Source of the DNA: Arenibacter sp. F26102
Lineage (GTDB): Bacteria > Bacteroidota > Bacteroidia > Flavobacteriales > Flavobacteriaceae
Reading direction: 5' to 3'
NCBI RefSeq assembly: GCF_023015865.1
Contig: NZ_JALKBC010000008.1
Location: 62,001 to 126,000, forward strand
DNA length: 64,000 nucleotides
Part shown: in pieces, positions 25,446 to 33,447 of the stretch
Numbering within the stretch: position 1 is the stretch's first letter
How the letters are laid out: each line of letters begins with the position of its first letter
The notes under the pieces: model-generated
Told to the model about the DNA's origin: nothing
Database searches by the model: none
The model's input: only the letters and a program-made list of their open reading frames with translations
Program-made: the position numbers and the translations under genes

Positions 25446-26339
25446 GTGAATTTTATAGACTATTACAAAATATTGGGTTTGGACAAAAGTGCCAGCCAAA
25501 GCGACATAAAAAAGGCGTACCGTAAATTGGCCCGAAAACACCATCCAGATGTTAATCCAAACGATAAGGAGGCAGAAAAGAAATTTAAGGAAATTAATGA
25601 AGCCAACGAAGTTTTGAGCGACCCTGAAAAACGTAAAAAATATGATAAGTACGGAAAGGATTGGCAACATGCAGAAGAATTTGAAAAGGCACGATCATCA
25701 CAGGGCTCCGGCTACAGTAGAGGCAGGAGAACTTCTTCACAAAGTTATGGTGAACATGATTTCTCTGATTTTTTCGAATCTATGTTTGGTGGTTCCAGTA
25801 ATTTTTCCGGAAGGGGACGGGCGCGTTTTCGAGGGCAGGATTTAAATGCGGAATTAAAATTACATATTAGGGATGTTTTTAGGACCCACAAGCAGACCCT
25901 CAATATAAACGGTAAAAACATCAGGATTACAGTCCCCGCAGGGATTGAAAATGGGCAAACCATAAAGATTACCGGACATGGGGGACCTGGTCATCAGGGA
26001 GGTCCAAACGGCGACCTGTATATCACCTTTGGAATCATAAACGATACACCCTTTAAAAGGGACGGTAACGATCTGTATACTTCTGTAGACCTAGATTTAT
26101 ATACCGCCCTATTGGGAGGTGAAATAATGGTGAATACTTTTGACGGACAGGTAAAACTAAATGTTAAACCAGAAACACAAAACGGCACCAAAATAAAATT
26201 AAAAGGAAAAGGCTTCCCAGTGTATAAAAAAAATGATGTTTACGGGAATCTATATATTACTTATAACCTGGTTACGCCAACCAATTTAACGCAAAAGGAG
26301 AAAAATCTATTTAAGGAACTGGCGGAGCTAAGAAAATAA
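25446..26339 (+). CDS. cbpA: J-domain co-chaperone CbpA
   Basis: 297 residues starting at a GTG. A TAA lies in frame at 25425 with no ATG between, so GTG is the only sensible start. The J domain (about 1-70) contains HPD at 33-35, a G/F- and S-rich linker runs to about 125, and two DnaJ C-terminal beta domains follow (about 130-290, [30 protein letters not shown]). The four-cysteine zinc repeats of DnaJ are absent, as in CbpA. It stimulates DnaK in protein folding; E. coli CbpA also binds curved DNA in stationary phase. Its inhibitor homologue cbpM follows after 66 bases. The leader is about 115 bases long. Confidence 0.92.
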   Translation: MNFIDYYKILGLDKSASQSDIKKAYRKLARKHHPDVNPNDKEAEKKFKEINEANEVLSDPEKRKKYDKYGKDWQHAEEFEKARSSQGSGYSRGRRTSSQSYGEHDFSDFFESMFGGSSNFSGRGRARFRGQDLNAELKLHIRDVFRTHKQTLNINGKNIRITVPAGIENGQTIKITGHGGPGHQGGPNGDLYITFGIINDTPFKRDGNDLYTSVDLDLYTALLGGEIMVNTFDGQVKLNVKPETQNGTKIKLKGKGFPVYKKNDVYGNLYITYNLVTPTNLTQKEKNLFKELAELRK

Positions 26340-26405
26340 TAATGTATACCGATAGAGAAACTCGCGCCTAGGCATTATGCATTCCCTATCCCCAATTTTA
26401 ATCGC

Positions 26406-26693
26406 ATGGAAAAGGAATATATCTTAATTACCGACTTCTGTTTAAGTCACAATATTGAAACCCATTTTGTAATGGAGCTTTATGAATTTGGACTGGTTGA
26501 GCTTGTTGTGAAAGAAAATGTACCTTACCTCCCTATTCAGCAATTGCCAAAAGCTGAAAAAATAATTAGGCTCTATTCCGACCTCGACATCAATTTGGAA
26601 GGTATAGCCGTTATTACCCAACTTCTCAATAAAATTGAAAAAATGCAGGATGAAATTACCCATCTCAAAAACAGACTGGACCTCTATGAATAA
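26406..26693 (+). CDS. cbpM: CbpM-like chaperone modulator (MerR-type fold)
   Basis: 95 residues. The N-terminal half has the MerR-like helical fold of CbpM (FCLSHNIETHFVMELYEFGLVELV, then LPIQQLPKAEKIIRLYSDLDINLEGIAVITQLL), and it ends in a predicted coiled coil (IEKMQDEITHLKNRLDLY). CbpM binds the J domain of CbpA and blocks its activity. The order cbpA-cbpM and the 66-base gap without a terminator support one transcript under the Crp/Fnr-type promoter. Confidence 0.85.
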   Translation: MEKEYILITDFCLSHNIETHFVMELYEFGLVELVVKENVPYLPIQQLPKAEKIIRLYSDLDINLEGIAVITQLLNKIEKMQDEITHLKNRLDLYE

Positions 26694-26815
26694 TCCCATC
26701 ATTAAGTATGCATTCCTGAATCAATATAATAGCATCCCTTTAAAGCCTAAAAATTCCATTTAAAATAACGATCAATTAGAACTCAAAACATAGAATTGAA
26801 AAAAATTACCGCAAC

Positions 26816-26858
26816 TGATTTAAATCATTTTACGTGAAGTGTTGGAAGTCTAATTTTG
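26816..26858 (+). promoter_or_regulatory. Class II Crp/Fnr-type promoter of the HMA-like gene
   Basis: TGATTTAAATCA (26816-26827) is a perfect 12-base palindrome of the TGA-N6-TCA type; TAATTTTG (26851-26858) follows with the same 35-base start-to-start spacing seen at three other genes. Transcription would start near 26863, 23 bases before the ATG at 26886. Confidence 0.74.
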
Positions 26859-26885
26859 ATTTCAATAATCCAAAAACTAGATTCC

Positions 26886-27101
26886 ATGACAACATTGATC
26901 AAAGTAGAACAACTGATTTCTGAAGAAAATAAAACGGTAATAACAAGAAACTTAAGTCGGATTTTGGAATTAAGAATTTTGGACATTGATATTATTAATA
27001 AAACCATTTCCCTGGTCTATAACAACCCCTTTGTGTTGGACAAGGTCAAAAAAGAACTTGGTCGAGTAGGTTTTTCATTTCAAAATACTCCCGTACTTTA
27101 A
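26886..27101 (+). CDS. HMA-fold-like small protein without metal ligands
   Basis: 71 residues from the ATG at 26886. A TTG at 26856 is in frame but sits inside the -7 box, so it cannot be the start. The order TTLIKVEQL - VITRNLSRILELRILDIDIINKTISLVYN - VLDKVKKELGRVGF fits the beta-alpha-beta-beta-alpha-beta plan of heavy-metal-associated (HMA) domains, with the usual ending E-x-x-G-F. The CxxC metal site is absent: the protein contains no cysteine at all. It therefore should not carry copper in the usual way. It may be a regulatory or binding domain, and its own Crp/Fnr-type promoter shows that it is expressed as a single gene. The fold assignment is inference. Confidence 0.68.
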   Translation: MTTLIKVEQLISEENKTVITRNLSRILELRILDIDIINKTISLVYNNPFVLDKVKKELGRVGFSFQNTPVL

Positions 27102-27159
27102 GTCCATCGATCCTAAAGGCGATGAGGCTGTTCTATATTAAAAGGTATAATCCGCAAAT

Positions 27160-28206
27160 CTATACTTCCAACAGACTGTAATGTGTATTGGATAACGATT
27201 TCATGGTATCCGCTGCTTGTTCGGCGGTAATATCCCGCTGTGGATTAGCAAACATCTCATATCCTACCATAAACTTTTTTATAGTCGCCGATCGTAGTAA
27301 AGGCGGATAAAACGACATATGAAAATGCCATTCCGGATGGTCCTTACCATCTGTTGGCGCCTGATGAATACCTGCGGAATATGGAAAAGAGGTGTTGAAT
27401 ATATTATCGTATTTAATCGTAAGTTGTTTTAGGATTTCAGCGTAGGAACGCTTTTCGCTTTCTGAAAGCAAACCAATATGTGCCAATTTCCGTTTGGGAA
27501 GGATCATAGTCTCATACGGCCATACTGCCCAATAGGGAATCAGCGCGACAAAATGTTCATTTTCAACAATAATACGTTCATCCAACTTCAATTCCTGTTC
27601 AATATAATCCTCCAAAATACTTCTATTGTTCTTTTCCCAATAATCTTTTAGATTGCCGATTTTCTTTTGTACCTCTTGCGGTATTTTGTTTTGGGCCCAA
27701 ATTTGCCCGTGTGGATGGGGGTTACTACACCCCATTATACCACCCTTATTTTCGAAAATCTGAACGTAATTTATGGCTTCAATACTCCCCAATTCTATAT
27801 ATTCTTTTTGCCAAAGTGAAATTACTGCTGTAATATCATATACGGACATTAATGGTAATGTAAGAGCATGGTTTGGGGAAAAACAAACGACCTTGCAAAT
27901 ACCGGATTCAGCTTCAGCATAAAGCAGACCATTTTCGTATGTCTCTTCCTTAACATCCCGTAGTAGGGCCGAAAAATCGTTGACAAAAGAATAAGGCTTA
28001 TCGTAACTGGGATTAAACTCCCCTCCCATCCTTTCATTGGTCGGACAGAGGTAACAGGAAGGGTCGTAAATAGGCAGATCAGTATTAGCACTTTTTTCAG
28101 TCTTTCCCTGCCAGGGCCTTTTGGTTCTATGCGGAGAGACCAAAATCCATTCTCCCGTTAGGATATTTAACCTTCTATGTGGATTGTTATTAAAATTATT
28201 TGCCAT
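27160..28206 (-). CDS. galT: Galactose-1-phosphate uridylyltransferase
   Basis: 348 residues with the whole GalT layout: RRLNILTGEWILVSPHR, a zinc-binding C51-x2-C54 (CYLCPTNERMGGE), and the active-site NPHPHGQIW with the nucleophilic histidine at 166 (H164-P-H166, the same numbering as E. coli). Later come IPYWAVWPYE and a metal-binding HWHFH-like EWHFHMSFYPP. It transfers UMP from UDP-glucose to galactose 1-phosphate in the Leloir pathway. It lies five bases after galK on the same strand, so the two form an operon. There is no galE, mutarotase or sugar transporter beside it. Confidence 0.95.
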   Translation of the reverse strand: MANNFNNNPHRRLNILTGEWILVSPHRTKRPWQGKTEKSANTDLPIYDPSCYLCPTNERMGGEFNPSYDKPYSFVNDFSALLRDVKEETYENGLLYAEAESGICKVVCFSPNHALTLPLMSVYDITAVISLWQKEYIELGSIEAINYVQIFENKGGIMGCSNPHPHGQIWAQNKIPQEVQKKIGNLKDYWEKNNRSILEDYIEQELKLDERIIVENEHFVALIPYWAVWPYETMILPKRKLAHIGLLSESEKRSYAEILKQLTIKYDNIFNTSFPYSAGIHQAPTDGKDHPEWHFHMSFYPPLLRSATIKKFMVGYEMFANPQRDITAEQAADTMKSLSNTHYSLLEV

Positions 28207-28211
28207 TACGA

Positions 28212-29342
28212 TTAATTTTGTATGTAGGTTCCTTCACTTGGTTTTACTTCAAATGCATCCAATTCTATATTGAAAGCTGCTTTGTATGCCTTGGTGGCCG
28301 CTTCCACAAAATCATCTACCTTGTCCTCATGTACTATATTTAAGGTACAGCCTCCAAATCCACCCCCTGTTTGTCTAGCTCCCAAGACGGCATCGTATTG
28401 CTTGGAAAAATCAACCAAAAAATCAGACTCCGGACAGCTCACTTCATATAATTTGCTTATTCCTTCGTGTGCCTCGTAAAGTAAGGTGCCAAAGAGGTTT
28501 AAATCATTGGCCTTTAAAGCTTTTGCCGTTTTCAACACCCTATCATTTTCACTTACAATAAAACTACATCTTTTAAAAAGTGTTGCGTCCATTGTCTCCT
28601 GAAATTCCTGAATCATGGTAGCCGTAACATCCCTTAATGACATTACTTCCGGATATTTTCCCTTGATGATAGCTACTCCTTCCTCACATTCCCGCTTCCT
28701 TGTATTATACTCACTGGAAGCCAAGTTATGCGACACTTTTGTATTCAACATTATCATTTTATATGGATCTATTTGGATCGGAATTTGTTGATGTTCCAAA
28801 GACTGGCAATCCAGCAAAATCACATGCCCTTTTTCGCTCATTACGGAGGCAAATTGATCCATAATACCACATTGGGTTCCAACAAAGGTATGTTCCGCTT
28901 TTTGCGAAAGCAGCACAATGTCCATTTTGGAAAGACCAAGATCAAACAGTTCATTAAGACCATATGCAAGTCCACATTCCAATGCCGCAGAAGAACTTAG
29001 ACCGGAACCCATCGGTAATTTACTTTCAATGGTACAGTCAAAACCCCTTAATCTATCTGTCCTTAATAATATCTCGTTTAAAACACCAAGAATATAATTC
29101 TCCCATTCCACATTACTTTTCGCTATTTTATCCAAGGACAGGGTAAAACCAGTATTGTATCCCAAACTATAAAGATTGCACTCCGCTTTGGAATTGTTCT
29201 TTTTGAATTTAAAGGTTATTTTTTTTTCAATGGCCGTAGGCAATACATAGCCAAGGTTATAGTCCGTATGCTCCCCTATCAAATTGATCCTTCCTGGGGA
29301 TTCAATAACAAGCTCTGGGATAAATTTTTCTGAAAAAGACAT
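28212..29342 (-). CDS. galK: Galactokinase
   Basis: 376 residues from the ATG at 29342; an in-frame start at 29366 overlaps the -7 box and is rejected. The features are the galactokinase signature GRINLIGEHTDYN near residue 18, the GHMP ATP-binding loop PMGSGLSSSAALE, and a C-terminal GARQTGGGFGGC motif. It phosphorylates galactose at C1 and feeds galT. A TAnnTTTG box and an 11-base inverted repeat lie just upstream. The neighbouring PUL could be the source of its galactose. Confidence 0.95.
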   Translation of the reverse strand: MSFSEKFIPELVIESPGRINLIGEHTDYNLGYVLPTAIEKKITFKFKKNNSKAECNLYSLGYNTGFTLSLDKIAKSNVEWENYILGVLNEILLRTDRLRGFDCTIESKLPMGSGLSSSAALECGLAYGLNELFDLGLSKMDIVLLSQKAEHTFVGTQCGIMDQFASVMSEKGHVILLDCQSLEHQQIPIQIDPYKMIMLNTKVSHNLASSEYNTRKRECEEGVAIIKGKYPEVMSLRDVTATMIQEFQETMDATLFKRCSFIVSENDRVLKTAKALKANDLNLFGTLLYEAHEGISKLYEVSCPESDFLVDFSKQYDAVLGARQTGGGFGGCTLNIVHEDKVDDFVEAATKAYKAAFNIELDAFEVKPSEGTYIQN

Positions 29343-29365
29343 AAAATATAATGTTATTAAGACCA

Positions 29366-29403
29366 CAAATATAGCAAAAATTCCTTATAAACGTAAAATT
29401 TAC
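29366..29403 (-). promoter_or_regulatory. galK promoter with a candidate operator over the -33 region
   Basis: The minus strand reads TATATTTG at plus 29366-29373, a full -7 box about 24 bases before the ATG at 29342. An inverted repeat GTAAA-A-TTTAC (29393-29403) sits where the -33 element should be, and no TTG is found there. This is a plausible site for a galactose-responsive repressor or activator. Confidence 0.45.
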
Positions 29404-29455
29404 ATTTATCTAATAAAGCCTATACCTTTCATGGCAAAACTGGAAAAAATACGCC

Positions 29456-29488
29456 AAAAAAAATCCCCCAGGACAAAACCTGGAGGAT
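29456..29488 (-). terminator. Rho-independent terminator of the FGE gene
   Basis: On the minus strand ATCCTCCAGG pairs with CCTGGGGGAT around a short T-rich loop, followed by a run of eight T (plus-strand A run 29456-29463). It ends the transcript that contains the gene at 29514-30653 and isolates it from galK-galT. Confidence 0.85.
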
Positions 29489-29513
29489 CATATAATAAAA
29501 GGTAGAATAAGTA

Positions 29514-30653
29514 CTAATTATCCTCTTTAAGCATAGATACCGTTGCTACCGTCCTAAACCCTAGATGTTCCAATGAGGAATCCAAACTGGAAGCCATTCT
29601 AGAGGATAACCTATAACTGGCGCAATAAGAGGCATTGCAAAGAAAAGAACCACCTCTCATTACTTTCTCCCTTGCATAGGGCATATTTGGATTATAAGGA
29701 TTGGTTGCCCCTTGAGGATTAACAACAGCACCGTTCATTGCACTTACTTCATTATAATAATTGGTATTATACCAATCACTGGTCCATTCCCAAACATTAC
29801 CGGCCATATCATACAATCCAAAATCGTTTGGAGGGTACGATTTTACCCTTGCGCGTTGTTCAAAGCCGTCCGCTTTACTATTATTCACAGGAAATTCCCC
29901 TTCCCATGTATTAGCCATTTGCGACAAAACAGCATCGTCATCTCCCCAAAAATAGATACTTTCCGGCTTATTGCCCCTTGCCGCTCTTTCCCATTCTGCC
30001 TCTGTGGGCAATCTTCTACCTGCCCATTGGCAATATGCCAAGGCATCTTCATAGGCCACCTGCACTACGGGGTCGTTATCTTTGCCCTTAATAGAACTTC
30101 CTGGGCCATTAGGTTGCTTCCAGTTAGCTCCAATGGTCCAGTTCCACCATTGGGAAAAGTCATAAAGGTTGGGAACCGAATTCTTGGTCTTCTTAAACGT
30201 CAATGAGCCAGGTTGTAAAATGGAATCGTGAGGTTTAGGGGTTCCTTCAGGAACTTGGGTTTTCATTTCCTCCCAATCTATGGCCCGCTCGGCAATAGTA
30301 ATATATCCCGTTTCCTTTACGAATTTTGCGAATTGTGCATTGGTTACCTCTGTAATATCCATAAAAAACCCATCGACCTTTACCTTGTGGGCCGGCTTTT
30401 CGTGATCCATGGCCATTTTATCTTGGGGTACGGCACCCTGTGTAAACTCCCCACCAGGAATCCACACCATTCCTTCCGGAGTCTTTATATTTTCCGGTTT
30501 TTCTACCAAAATGGGGGTAGTATCAATTTTGGATTCCACGACCTCCGATATGGGGGAATTAACTTCTTTTTCGCCGGATGACTTTTTTTCCTCCTTACAC
30601 TGAATCAACAATCCCGCCAAAAGAAAGGCACTTAATAACTTATAATATTGCAT
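29514..30653 (-). CDS. Formylglycine-generating enzyme (SUMF1-type) lipoprotein
   Basis: 379 residues: a lipoprotein signal (FLLAGLLIQC, cysteine at 19) followed by KEEKK, then an FGE-sulfatase domain (about 55-375). The fold motifs are MVWIPGGEFTQGA, DITEVTNAQFAKFVKETGY, CQWAGRRLPTEAEWERAARG, GNVWEWTSDWY and MRGGSFLCNASYCASYR. The last contains C339 and C344, matching the redox cysteines of human SUMF1, so the enzyme should be active. FGE oxidises a cysteine of sulfatases to formylglycine with oxygen. It shares a strand with the sulfatase two genes upstream. A TACATTTG -7 box (plus 30675-30682) lies 22 bases before the ATG, so it can be transcribed by itself. Confidence 0.88.
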   Translation of the reverse strand: MQYYKLLSAFLLAGLLIQCKEEKKSSGEKEVNSPISEVVESKIDTTPILVEKPENIKTPEGMVWIPGGEFTQGAVPQDKMAMDHEKPAHKVKVDGFFMDITEVTNAQFAKFVKETGYITIAERAIDWEEMKTQVPEGTPKPHDSILQPGSLTFKKTKNSVPNLYDFSQWWNWTIGANWKQPNGPGSSIKGKDNDPVVQVAYEDALAYCQWAGRRLPTEAEWERAARGNKPESIYFWGDDDAVLSQMANTWEGEFPVNNSKADGFEQRARVKSYPPNDFGLYDMAGNVWEWTSDWYNTNYYNEVSAMNGAVVNPQGATNPYNPNMPYAREKVMRGGSFLCNASYCASYRLSSRMASSLDSSLEHLGFRTVATVSMLKEDN

Positions 30654-30674
30654 TCTAATTCATTTATGATTCTA

Positions 30675-30682
30675 CAAATGTA
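30675..30682 (-). promoter_or_regulatory. -7 promoter box (TACATTTG) of the FGE gene
   Basis: The minus strand reads TACATTTG, a full TAnnTTTG match 22 bases before the ATG at 30653, in the short gap after the M28 gene. It implies an internal promoter in the sulfatase-M28-FGE gene row. Confidence 0.45.
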
Positions 30683-30698
30683 AAGAACGAAAATCATT

Positions 30699-31658
30699 CT
30701 ATTCCCCTTGTGGAATAAATTTCATTTCATAAGTTGTTGAAGCCACTTTCATAATCGCATTGAAGATATAGTCGCAGACTAGCTTCTGACCTTCGAAATT
30801 AATAAGATCTACGGTATCTTCCGGGGTGTGATATTGTGGATGACCTCCTGTATGTATCCCTAGAACTGAAATATTCTTTTTATAGAAAGAGACATGATCT
30901 GATCCTCCCACGGATCCAGCATGGACTATAGGTGTTAGCCCCAAAGGCTGTCCCAATTCTTTCATCAGTTCCACTCCCCCAGGAAAGGTTCCCGCTCCTC
31001 CCATATAAACCTGTTTGGATTCGTTTAACCTGCCAACCATATCCATATTGATCATTAATTTAATCTGTGATAATGGAACAACAGGATTGTCCACAAAATA
31101 TTTACTGCCTAAAAGCCCTTGTTCCTCGGCCCCAAAAGCCACCAACAAAACACTTCTTTTTAACTCGGTTTTGTGGGCCATTAGCATCTCCCCTATTTCC
31201 AATAGTGCCGAAGTACCACTTGCATTGTCATCTGCACCATGATGGATTCCAATCCTTTCGGATTTTGAGGAGGGGCCACCACCCAGACCTAAATGGTCGT
31301 AATGGGCACCAAGTACGATATATTCGTTTTTTAAAATGGGGTCATTTCCCTCAATAACACCTAAAACATTCCAAGTTTTAACTTCCTCTTTGGGCATCAG
31401 CCCTTTCTTAACCCTTAATTGGGCCATAAAAGGTTGTTTATAGGATTTCAAATAGGAAGGAATATTGGATTTCTTAAAATCCCTTTTAATATAGTTTACA
31501 ATCCTTTTATTGGCCTTTCCTCCCGGATATCGACCCGAATTCTTATCGGAAGTTAAATAGCTAATATGTTCTTGAAGTTCCTGTACCGTTATTTCCTCTT
31601 GAGCAGATAAGAGGTTTATAAGCAAAAAGCAGCTAAATAAATTAAAATATAATCTCAT
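30699..31658 (-). CDS. M28-family zinc aminopeptidase, exported
   Basis: 319 residues with a signal peptide (MRLYFNLFSCFLLINLLSAQ). The five zinc ligands of family M28 are visible in order: H119 (GAHYDHLG), D143 or D144 (HHGADDNASG), E178/E179 (FGAEEQG), D206 (NMDMVG) and the histidine in YHTPEDT. Such enzymes remove N-terminal residues from peptides or act as carboxypeptidases, here in the periplasm or on the surface. It lies between the FGE and sulfatase genes (45 and 82 bases away), which hints that the locus handles a glycopeptide or proteoglycan; that is inference. Confidence 0.88.
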   Translation of the reverse strand: MRLYFNLFSCFLLINLLSAQEEITVQELQEHISYLTSDKNSGRYPGGKANKRIVNYIKRDFKKSNIPSYLKSYKQPFMAQLRVKKGLMPKEEVKTWNVLGVIEGNDPILKNEYIVLGAHYDHLGLGGGPSSKSERIGIHHGADDNASGTSALLEIGEMLMAHKTELKRSVLLVAFGAEEQGLLGSKYFVDNPVVPLSQIKLMINMDMVGRLNESKQVYMGGAGTFPGGVELMKELGQPLGLTPIVHAGSVGGSDHVSFYKKNISVLGIHTGGHPQYHTPEDTVDLINFEGQKLVCDYIFNAIMKVASTTYEMKFIPQGE

Positions 31659-31740
31659 CCAATATAATTAAGGCACCTAAAATGGTTTAAAATGATAAAA
31701 ACAAATAATTATCTCACCAGCGAAATTTAGTAATAAGCTA

Positions 31741-33297
31741 TTAAAGGCCCTCACTAAGGACCGGAAGCCTAAACTTTTCTATAGTGGGTTCCGTATGCTG
31801 ACTTTCCAATATTTTGGCAGCCCTTTCCAGTATTTCGGGATATTGATCCGCAACATTGGTAGTTTCTTTTAAATCAGTCTTAAGATTAAACAGTTCCAGT
31901 TTTGGCTCATTTTTATTATCCTTCAGATGGGATTTCACCACTTTCCAATCGCCCATTCTAATAGCTAATTGCCCACCATATTCTGGAAACTCCCAATATA
32001 GGAAATCGTGCTCCTGTTGATCCTCCTTAGAAAGCAAGGTAGGTAGAAAACTAAGTCCATCCGTATAGCTTGGTTTTTCATAACCTGCCACATCAGCCAG
32101 CGTAGCCATAACATCATAGTGTACAGAAATAAGATCGGTGGTAGTTCCAGGCTTTATTTGCCCGGGCCATGAAGCTATCATGGGCACCCGAATTCCACCT
32201 TCGTAAACAAATCCCTTAGCTCGACCCTGCTCGCTCCTAAAAGGTTTGGCACTATCAAACCATGGTGAGTCCGAACCTCCATTAAAAGTGGGGCCATTAT
32301 CCGAAGTAAAAATGATCAAGGTGTTCTCGTATAGCCCGTCTTCCTTTAACTTCGCTACTAGTTTACCTACATTTTCATCCAAATAAGAAACCATGGCAGC
32401 GTAACCGGCATGGGGATTTTGATGCGGGAAATAGCCCCTTTCGCCCAAATAGGGTTCTTCATTCCCAAATTTATTCTTGTAATAGTCCACCCATTTTTGG
32501 GGAGCTTGGATTGCCGCATGTGGAATTGGCGTAGCCCAATAAATAAAAAATGGATTTTCCTTGTTCCTATCTACAAACCCTTTTAGCTCCTCGAACATAA
32601 GATCGGGCGCATAATCGTTCAAGGTAAAGGGAGCATAACTCTCCGGGTCGTTTATCTCTGCCCCTTTGGCCAATTTAGTATTAGGTGCAATGGTATCGTT
32701 ATCTAAGTGTACCCTATTTTCATTTTTGTACAAATGCAAGGGATAATAGGTGTGCGCCTGTCGCTGGCAATTATATCCAAAAAAATAATCGAAGCCCATT
32801 TTTGTAGGAATGGATTGTGTATGGGGTGCTCCAAGTCCCCATTTACCAAATATGGCCGTGTTATATCCCGCTCCTTTCAACTTTTTAGCAATGGTAATGG
32901 TGCTATCGGGCATAGGTCGTTGTCCTTCCAAAACCGAATCCTTGGCCATTGCTTTGTAGTTCCATACCTCACCACGTTCTCCCCATTCTTCATTGCCGCG
33001 AATATAGGCATGACCAGAATGTGTCCCTGTAAGCAACATATAACGTGCAGGAGCACACACCGGGGCACTGGTATAATGTTGGGTAAACAACATACCCTCT
33101 TTGGCCAAGGCATCAATATTTGGGGTCTCTATTTTTTCCTGTCCATAGGCACCCAATTCCGCGTACCCCAGATCATCGGCTAAAATGTAGATGATATTTG
33201 GTCTTGATGCTGGAATTATAACAACATCTTTTTCACCTTCATTCTTACAGCTTAATAAGGCAAATGGAATTAGGAATAAATAGCTTATTTTTTTCAT
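31741..33297 (-). CDS. Cys-type arylsulfatase (family S1) lipoprotein
   Basis: 518 residues with a lipoprotein signal (LIPFALLSC, cysteine at 17). The sulfatase signature C-x-P-x-R is CAPAR at 81-85, followed by the usual T-G-T (LLTGTHSGH). Metal ligands D41 and D42 lie in ILADDLGYAE, and the second metal pair is in TSDNGPTFNGG. Cysteine 81 must be turned into formylglycine to be active, which the FGE in the same row can do. It would remove sulfate esters from a sugar. The substrate cannot be given without a subfamily comparison. A heptamer repeat lies 19-50 bases before the ATG. Confidence 0.93.
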   Translation of the reverse strand: MKKISYLFLIPFALLSCKNEGEKDVVIIPASRPNIIYILADDLGYAELGAYGQEKIETPNIDALAKEGMLFTQHYTSAPVCAPARYMLLTGTHSGHAYIRGNEEWGERGEVWNYKAMAKDSVLEGQRPMPDSTITIAKKLKGAGYNTAIFGKWGLGAPHTQSIPTKMGFDYFFGYNCQRQAHTYYPLHLYKNENRVHLDNDTIAPNTKLAKGAEINDPESYAPFTLNDYAPDLMFEELKGFVDRNKENPFFIYWATPIPHAAIQAPQKWVDYYKNKFGNEEPYLGERGYFPHQNPHAGYAAMVSYLDENVGKLVAKLKEDGLYENTLIIFTSDNGPTFNGGSDSPWFDSAKPFRSEQGRAKGFVYEGGIRVPMIASWPGQIKPGTTTDLISVHYDVMATLADVAGYEKPSYTDGLSFLPTLLSKEDQQEHDFLYWEFPEYGGQLAIRMGDWKVVKSHLKDNKNEPKLELFNLKTDLKETTNVADQYPEILERAAKILESQHTEPTIEKFRLPVLSEGL

Positions 33298-33315
33298 TCT
33301 TGGTTTATTTCTGGT

Positions 33316-33347
33316 TTCTTGCTTCTTGCTTCTTGCTTCTTGCTTCT
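33316..33347. repeat. Heptanucleotide tandem repeat TTCTTGC x 4.6 upstream of the sulfatase gene
   Basis: Four exact copies of TTCTTGC (33316-33343) and a partial fifth (to 33347). In the minus-strand transcript sense this reads GCAAGAA repeats, 19-50 bases before the sulfatase ATG. Short tandem repeats like this change copy number by slippage and could alter promoter spacing or ribosome access. Confidence 0.85.
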
Positions 33348-33417
33348 ATCTAATCAATTCTACTCTGGACAACCAACTTCTTAGATATTTTTAACCGGTC
33401 ACTATAGAAATATTTCA

Positions 33418-33447
33418 AATTAACACATTTCCAAATTATCAAATATC
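33418..33447. repeat. Short degenerate 8-base array, same kind as 11028-11107
   Basis: AATT at 33418, CATT at 33426 and AATT at 33434 are eight bases apart, and an AATA follows at 33442. As in the longer array, it starts at the stop codon of a minus-strand gene (the DUF3472 gene). Confidence 0.5.

Noticed and set aside
26856-26885. TTG at 26856 as the start of the HMA-like gene.
   Set aside because: It lies inside the -7 box of the gene's own promoter.
29712-30206. A 164-codon plus-strand frame opposite the FGE gene.
   Set aside because: It is the mirror of a well-supported FGE-domain gene whose motifs are all intact.
33316-33347. The heptamer repeat as a CRISPR array.
   Set aside because: The units are directly adjacent with no spacers, and no cas gene is present.
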